Assembly (NCBI RefSeq): GCF_004365165.1
Contig: NZ_SOCH01000003.1
Location: 1 to 64,000 of the forward strand
Direction of reading: 5' to 3'
Origin: Metamycoplasma hyosynoviae
GTDB taxonomy: Bacteria > Bacillota_I > Bacilli_A > Mycoplasmatales > Metamycoplasmataceae
Length of the DNA stretch: 64,000 bases
The notes below the pieces were generated by a model. The model did not search any database and was not told the origin of the DNA. It saw only the letters and a program-made list of their open reading frames with translations. The position numbers were made by a program, and so were the translations under genes. This document shows positions 60,450 to 64,000 of this stretch, in pieces (position 1 is the stretch's first letter; every line of letters starts with the position of its first letter).

Positions 60450-61368
60450 TATTTTGTTCTTCATCTAAACGAAGCTTTAATAAATTAATTTGATTTTTTG
60501 ATTCAATAATTTGTTTATTTTGATAATTAATGAATTCGTGTAATTTGTTAATTTCCATACTTTCAATAGGATTCATAGCTGCTAATTCCATTATTTGACG
60601 TTTGTATGAATCAGAAGTTTTTATGTAAATTCTTTCAATAGTATTTGAATTACTATGACCAGTTACATTTTGTATTTCACCAGATGACATTCCTGCTAAA
60701 TGCAAATGTGTTATCATTTGTGCACGTAATACGTGAGCTGAAATACGTTTTCTAAAATTTGGATCAATAAATTTAACAAATTTACTAAATTCATTAAATA
60801 AATTTTGAATAGTATTATAAGAATATGAAATACCTATTCTTTCAAAATCATCAATTAAATGGTCAGGAACTGTCATTATACGAAAATTACCGTGTTTTTT
60901 AGCTTTAATTCTCATTTGATATTTATTTACTTTCATTGATTTTCAATCAGTGCTACAAAATTCTGCAAGTCTGCATCCATTAAAAAGTAGAAGATTAAAT
61001 ATCAAACGGAATTGTTCATTTTTAAATAGCTTTAAATAGTTTTGAATATTTTCTAATTCTATTAAATCAAATGTCTCTTTTGGTATGGTATCACTTGGTA
61101 ATTTAAGAAGATCATCAACTTTAAAAACTCTTCTTTTAAAGTTTCCAACTTTATTTAAAAAATTCTTTATATATGAAATTTCAGTCATTTTTGATGAATT
61201 TGAAAGTTTGCTAGTTGGAATACTAGAATACAATTTATTAATAGATTCAATGTCTATTTTTTCAAGATTTTCGATTCTTTTTAAAGCATCAATAGCTTTT
61301 GATCTAGAATTATAATTTTTGTAGTGTGTGTTTATAAAAATTTTTATTTCTTCAATTAATTTTTTCAT
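60388..61368 (-). CDS. tyrosine recombinase (integrase)
   Basis: 326-aa site-specific recombinase; one TGA Trp joins two halves that look separate under the standard code. The N-terminal SAM-like core-binding part covers 1-110. The catalytic set is Arg133 (Gly-Cys-Arg-Leu-Ala-Glu), His212-x-x-Arg215 (His-Val-Leu-Arg), His238 (Thr-Gly-His-Ser) and Tyr248 (Glu-Arg-Ile-Tyr). The tail after Tyr is Glu/Asn/Gln-rich and likely a coiled coil. It lies 1.2 kb from the end of ssrA, a classical integration position for phages and islands. XerC/D housekeeping is possible but the context favours an element integrase. Confidence 0.88.
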
Positions 61369-61380
61369 TTTAGTACTAAA

Positions 61381-61436
61381 AAAATCCTTTTGAACCTAGT
61401 TATTTGGTTTGCATAAACTAGGCAAAAAAAGGATTT
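61381..61436 (-). repeat. inverted repeat upstream of the integrase
   Basis: An outer pair AAATCC/GGATTT and an inner pair CCTAGTT/AACTAGG form a two-tier hairpin just upstream of the integrase start. On the minus strand it is followed by a T run, so a rightward source of leftward transcripts would stop before the integrase; it may also be a recombination site. Confidence 0.45.
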
Positions 61437-61438
61437 GA

Positions 61439-61459
61439 TATACCACAATATGGTATAAT
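61439..61459 (+). promoter_or_regulatory. promoter with overlapping operator-like palindrome
   Basis: TATAAT at 61454-61459 overlaps the right arm of the inverted repeat TATACCA (61439-61445)/TGGTATA (61451-61457). A terminator hairpin follows within ten bases. Confidence 0.5.
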
Positions 61460-61468
61460 GTTCTTTTG

Positions 61469-61498
61469 CCTAGCAACCTGTACTTGCTAGGTTTTTTT
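61469..61498 (+). terminator. terminator directly downstream of a promoter
   Basis: CCTAGCAA pairs with TTGCTAGG around a seven-base loop, followed by seven T. A transcript from the 61454 promoter would be only about 30 bases long, unless the hairpin is an attenuator. Confidence 0.75.
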
Positions 61499-61632
61499 GT
61501 TTATAGATTATTAAAAAAGTAATTTTTTAACAACCCACTAATATTATAAATTATATTTCTTAAAAATGCATATCTAGCTAATATAAATTAATTAATTTAT
61601 TACAATAAATTATTTTCACTATAATTTTTTAT

Positions 61633-62283
61633 ATGAAAAAAATTTCCTTACAAATTATTAGCATTTTACCCATTTTTCCTATTTCTTTAAGCTTAATTTC
61701 TTGTTATAACAAAGAAAAACACACTGCAAAAGAAAATTTTGATATGTTCGTAAAATATTTCCCCCAAGAATTAAAGGGTAGATATTCTACATATAAAGAA
61801 AAAGCTTTAAATATTGATAGTATTGAATATCAATTCAATCATTATTTTCATTATTTTAATACTTATGAGTATAGGCATAATGGTATTTTATCAAGATTTC
61901 AACCACTAACTATAACATATCCTCCAACATATAAATTAGCTATAAAATACATTAGAAACTCAGAAAAAGATTACCTTTTACGTCGACAACTAGGAATTAC
62001 TGGTAAGCTTTATATTCAATCATTGAATTTACATCAAAAATCAAAAGAAGATTTAAAGAAATATTTTAAAAAATCTGATAAATCTGATGAAGAAAATGAA
62101 AAGGATTTTAAAGAAATCACAAAATATATTAATGTTGATAAGCTAAGAAGATGCCAAAATCTTAAAACAAATGGTAAAAGATGGATTAGAAATCTATTAA
62201 TTAATATTAAAATGTACAACTTTGATACAGAAGATGATGTTGAATATAATTGTGTTCGGTATATAGATATTTGAGAATACTAA
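61633..62283 (+). CDS. lipoprotein carried beside the integrase
   Basis: Predicted 216-aa prolipoprotein. The signal has Lys-Lys and a hydrophobic core ending in Ser-Leu-Ile-Ser-Cys near residue 24. The mature part is rich in Tyr, Lys and Glu and probably helical; a Lys/Asp/Glu block lies near 140-160. It contains both a TGG and a TGA Trp codon near the end. It is transcribed away from the integrase, and no ribosome site is obvious. Unknown family, possibly element cargo; a surface-changing lipoprotein would be typical of a lysogenic conversion gene, which is inference. Confidence 0.7.
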
Positions 62284-62293
62284 AAAAGTACTA

Positions 62294-62319
62294 AAAAAAG
62301 CACTACACGGTGCCTTTTT
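62294..62319. terminator. terminator between convergent genes
   Basis: An A run, GCAC, a short loop, GTGC and a T run. It follows the lipoprotein stop (62283) and overlaps the end of the leftward gene at 62303. Confidence 0.6.
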
Positions 62320-62968
62320 TGTTTTCCTTGGTATTTTCCCACTTCAACGTTTCTGGTTCGTTATAAGCGTTAAAACTACTACTTAAATCAATATTTTCAT
62401 TAATAGGTGGCTTTGATTGTGAAACTTTTTCGGGAAATTTTAAGGTTTGGAAAGTTTGCTCAAATTTTTTAAGATTATTTAAAAAGTTTGATTGCTGATT
62501 TAGTTCTTTTTCAAGAAAACTAACTTTATTTTGAAGTTGTTCATTTTGGAATTTATATGATTCTAATGTTATTGATAATTCGGTGTTAATATCCTTTTGT
62601 TTTAAAAGCTCATTAGATAATGTATCACTAGCTTTTAAATATTCTCTTAGCTTATTTTCAAGTTCTTGATTATATTCAACATTAGAATTTGTTTTATACA
62701 TTTCAATTTTCTTGATTAAAAGCATATTTTCATCAGAAGCTTTTTTCAAATCAATTTTCATATCAAAAGCTCAATTATCAGTTTTCTCTTTGTAAAGCTT
62801 GAAATCTAAGTTGATATTAGCATTTTCTCTTTCGAGAAACTCAACTCTTGTTTTAATATATTTAACTTTTTTACTTTGGGCAATTGAAGTAAATATAATT
62901 GTTAGTATTAAACCAATAAGCGAAGTTATTAATGGAATCACTATTGGTATTCATTCTTTTATTTGCAA
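62303..62968 (-). CDS. membrane-anchored coiled-coil protein (TTG start)
   Basis: Predicted 221-aa protein. A TTG at 62968 follows AAGGAG at good spacing, and the frame is then open through a hydrophobic helix (about residues 6-28, after Trp-Ile-Pro-Ile-Val) to the end; an ATG-only reading would remove the membrane anchor. Residues 35-180 are heptad-rich and Glu/Lys/Asn-rich, a long coiled coil; the tail is Pro/Glu/Lys-rich. It follows a 46-aa membrane protein and a long structural-type ORF, all leftward, which suits a phage late region. Function unknown. Confidence 0.65.
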
Positions 62969-62981
62969 ATTTTTCTCCTTG

Positions 62982-63122
62982 TTATTTTTTAATAATTATT
63001 TTTAACTTTTCAAATAATCAATTTAATCAATGTATATCAAAATTTCTGTATATTCAAAGAAGTATAAAGAAAACAAAAACTAAGCTAATTATTGTTCCAA
63101 AAATTCATTTAAAGAATTTCAT
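62982..63122 (-). CDS. 46-aa single-helix membrane protein, holin-sized
   Basis: Short frame with the ribosome site AAGGA, encoding Lys-rich ends around one hydrophobic helix (about residues 7-24); four TGA Trp codons are read. It lies between the long coiled-coil ORF and the coiled-coil membrane protein, 14 bases from the latter. Size and position suggest a holin-like or other small phage protein, but there is no motif to prove that. Confidence 0.5.
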
Positions 63123-63137
63123 ATTTTCCTTGTTGTT

Positions 63138-64000
63138 TTATGAAATTTTATAATATTTTCATCTTACAAAATATGGTTTATCAGGATCTACTGGTCCTGT
63201 CGGCTTGCGACTTATTCACTTGATAAATAAGTGGTATTCATTACCATTATTATATATTTCTCCTGGATAATGATTTGGCGGCTGTTGTCCTCATCTTACA
63301 GGGTATGAATATTCACTTATGAAACTTAAATTTAAAGCACTTTCATTTTTCTCGATTAAATCTAACAATAAACCTTTTAAAAGTCTTCCATTAATTAATT
63401 GAGCATTTAATGAATCCTCTAAATTTTTACATTTAGCTTTTAAATCTGAAATTTCTTTATCTACATTTACAATTGTTTGATTTGCATTATTTAAAGTGGT
63501 TAAATTAGCTTTAATTTTTTCATTTTCAGCTAATTGCTCAACTTTGAATTTATTAAATGATTCTTTATCTTGTTTAGTTTCATTTATAGCTATTTGTTCA
63601 GTTTTGAATTGTGAAAATGATAATTTTAAATTCTCGTCAGATTGTGAATTATCTTTCAATAACTTTTCAAGTTTAATATCAATTTCTTTAAATTTTTTAG
63701 AATCATTTTCTAACGTTGTAATTTTCGCTTCAATTGTTGGTGTTTTCTTAGTGATTTCTAAAATTGAAGTCAAATTATCTAGATTTAGTACAGCTTTTTT
63801 CTTTTGATCATTTTCTATTATTTTTTCAAATCTTAATGAATTGTCTGATAAAATCATTTTTTCATTAGGATGAGAATTAAGTGCGATATAGCCTGCTGAC
63901 ATATTAGTTGAATATTCTTCACCCATTATATCAATACTAGGTGTATCATTTGGATCAAAATTTAAAAACAATCCATTTTCAGATGGCGATTTTAATCCTA
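63138..64000 (-). CDS. long coiled-coil, structural-type protein (partial)
   Basis: Open to the right edge; 287 codons are in the window. The N-terminal visible part has Asn-Phe-Asp-Pro-Asn-Asp-Thr-Pro and Gly-Tyr-Ile-Ala-Leu-Asn-Ser, beta-rich as in phage tail or baseplate proteins. A long Lys/Glu/Asn heptad region follows (about 60-215), and the last 50 residues after Pro-Val-Arg-Trp are Pro/Tyr/Trp-rich, containing Thr-Gly-Pro-Val-Asp-Pro. Trp are TGA. Taken with the neighbours it may be a phage fibre or collar protein; no family is recognised. Confidence 0.5.

Noticed and set aside
60388-61368. Recombinase split into two separate genes
   Set aside because: The break at 60940-60942 is TGA, read as Trp here; the same frame continues and joins all catalytic residues.

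Overview
The window reads as chromosome of a mollicute of the Mycoplasma type. It is very AT-rich. Almost every tryptophan in conserved proteins is encoded by TGA, so most genes only assemble when TGA is read as Trp, and a tRNA-Trp with a UCA anticodon lies at 36796-36870. Lipoproteins with a lipobox Cys and lgt are present, there are no cell-wall genes, and phosphoketolase is encoded. These traits fit the hominis/bovis side of Mycoplasma, but the species cannot be fixed from the sequence alone. All CDS coordinates below use genetic code 4.

Layout. 1-2.8 kb: end of a tandem array (unit 1475 bp) of lipoprotein paralogues linked by TAATG stop/start overlaps and broken by shared amber codons. 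2.9-8.4 kb: ffh, a lipoprotein with an extra C-terminal membrane helix, a Cof-type HAD phosphatase, and a two-gene unit of an unknown 413-aa protein plus a HipA-like kinase. 8.4-13.1 kb: uvrA, lgt, trxB. 13.3-16.6 kb: two related surface lipoproteins, the second fused to an MnuA-type nuclease. 16.7-20.3 kb: mscL, two tRNAs, leuS, and a small gene for a double-glycine-leader, bacteriocin-like peptide. 20.4-34.2 kb: housekeeping (rpmE, phosphoketolase, PQ-loop protein, IMPACT-family protein, rluD, two membrane proteins, rsmE, rplM-rpsI, tRNA-Ile, degV, tyrS, rplU-rpmA, rpsO, ribF). 34.3-43.5 kb: HAD, truB, three tRNAs, acpP, a first copy of an HTH-like regulator plus ~382-aa protein cassette, rluB, an eroded transketolase, efp and nadE. 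44-45.4 kb: a frameshifted helicase pseudogene. 45.9-47.7 kb: the second copy of the HTH-like cassette, with an 18-bp palindrome. 48-59.2 kb: ppa, ruvAB, secDF, hisS, aspS, secG, rnr, smpB, ssrA.

59.2-64 kb: immediately after ssrA comes a ~700-bp field of long perfect stem-loops, then a PD-(D/E)XK-like nuclease gene overlapping a tyrosine recombinase gene, a lipoprotein, and leftward genes for a coiled-coil membrane protein, a tiny holin-sized membrane protein and a long coiled-coil, structural-protein-like ORF. This looks like one end of an integrated element or prophage seated beside ssrA.

The most unusual signals are: the double-glycine peptide, whose upstream region shares 11-bp-phased TTTCTCAAA repeats with ruvAB; the hairpin field and candidate small RNA at the recombinase end; the duplicated HTH-like cassette; the HipA-like kinase pair; a transketolase homologue that has lost its cofactor motifs; and the paralogous lipoproteins sharing one in-frame amber codon.
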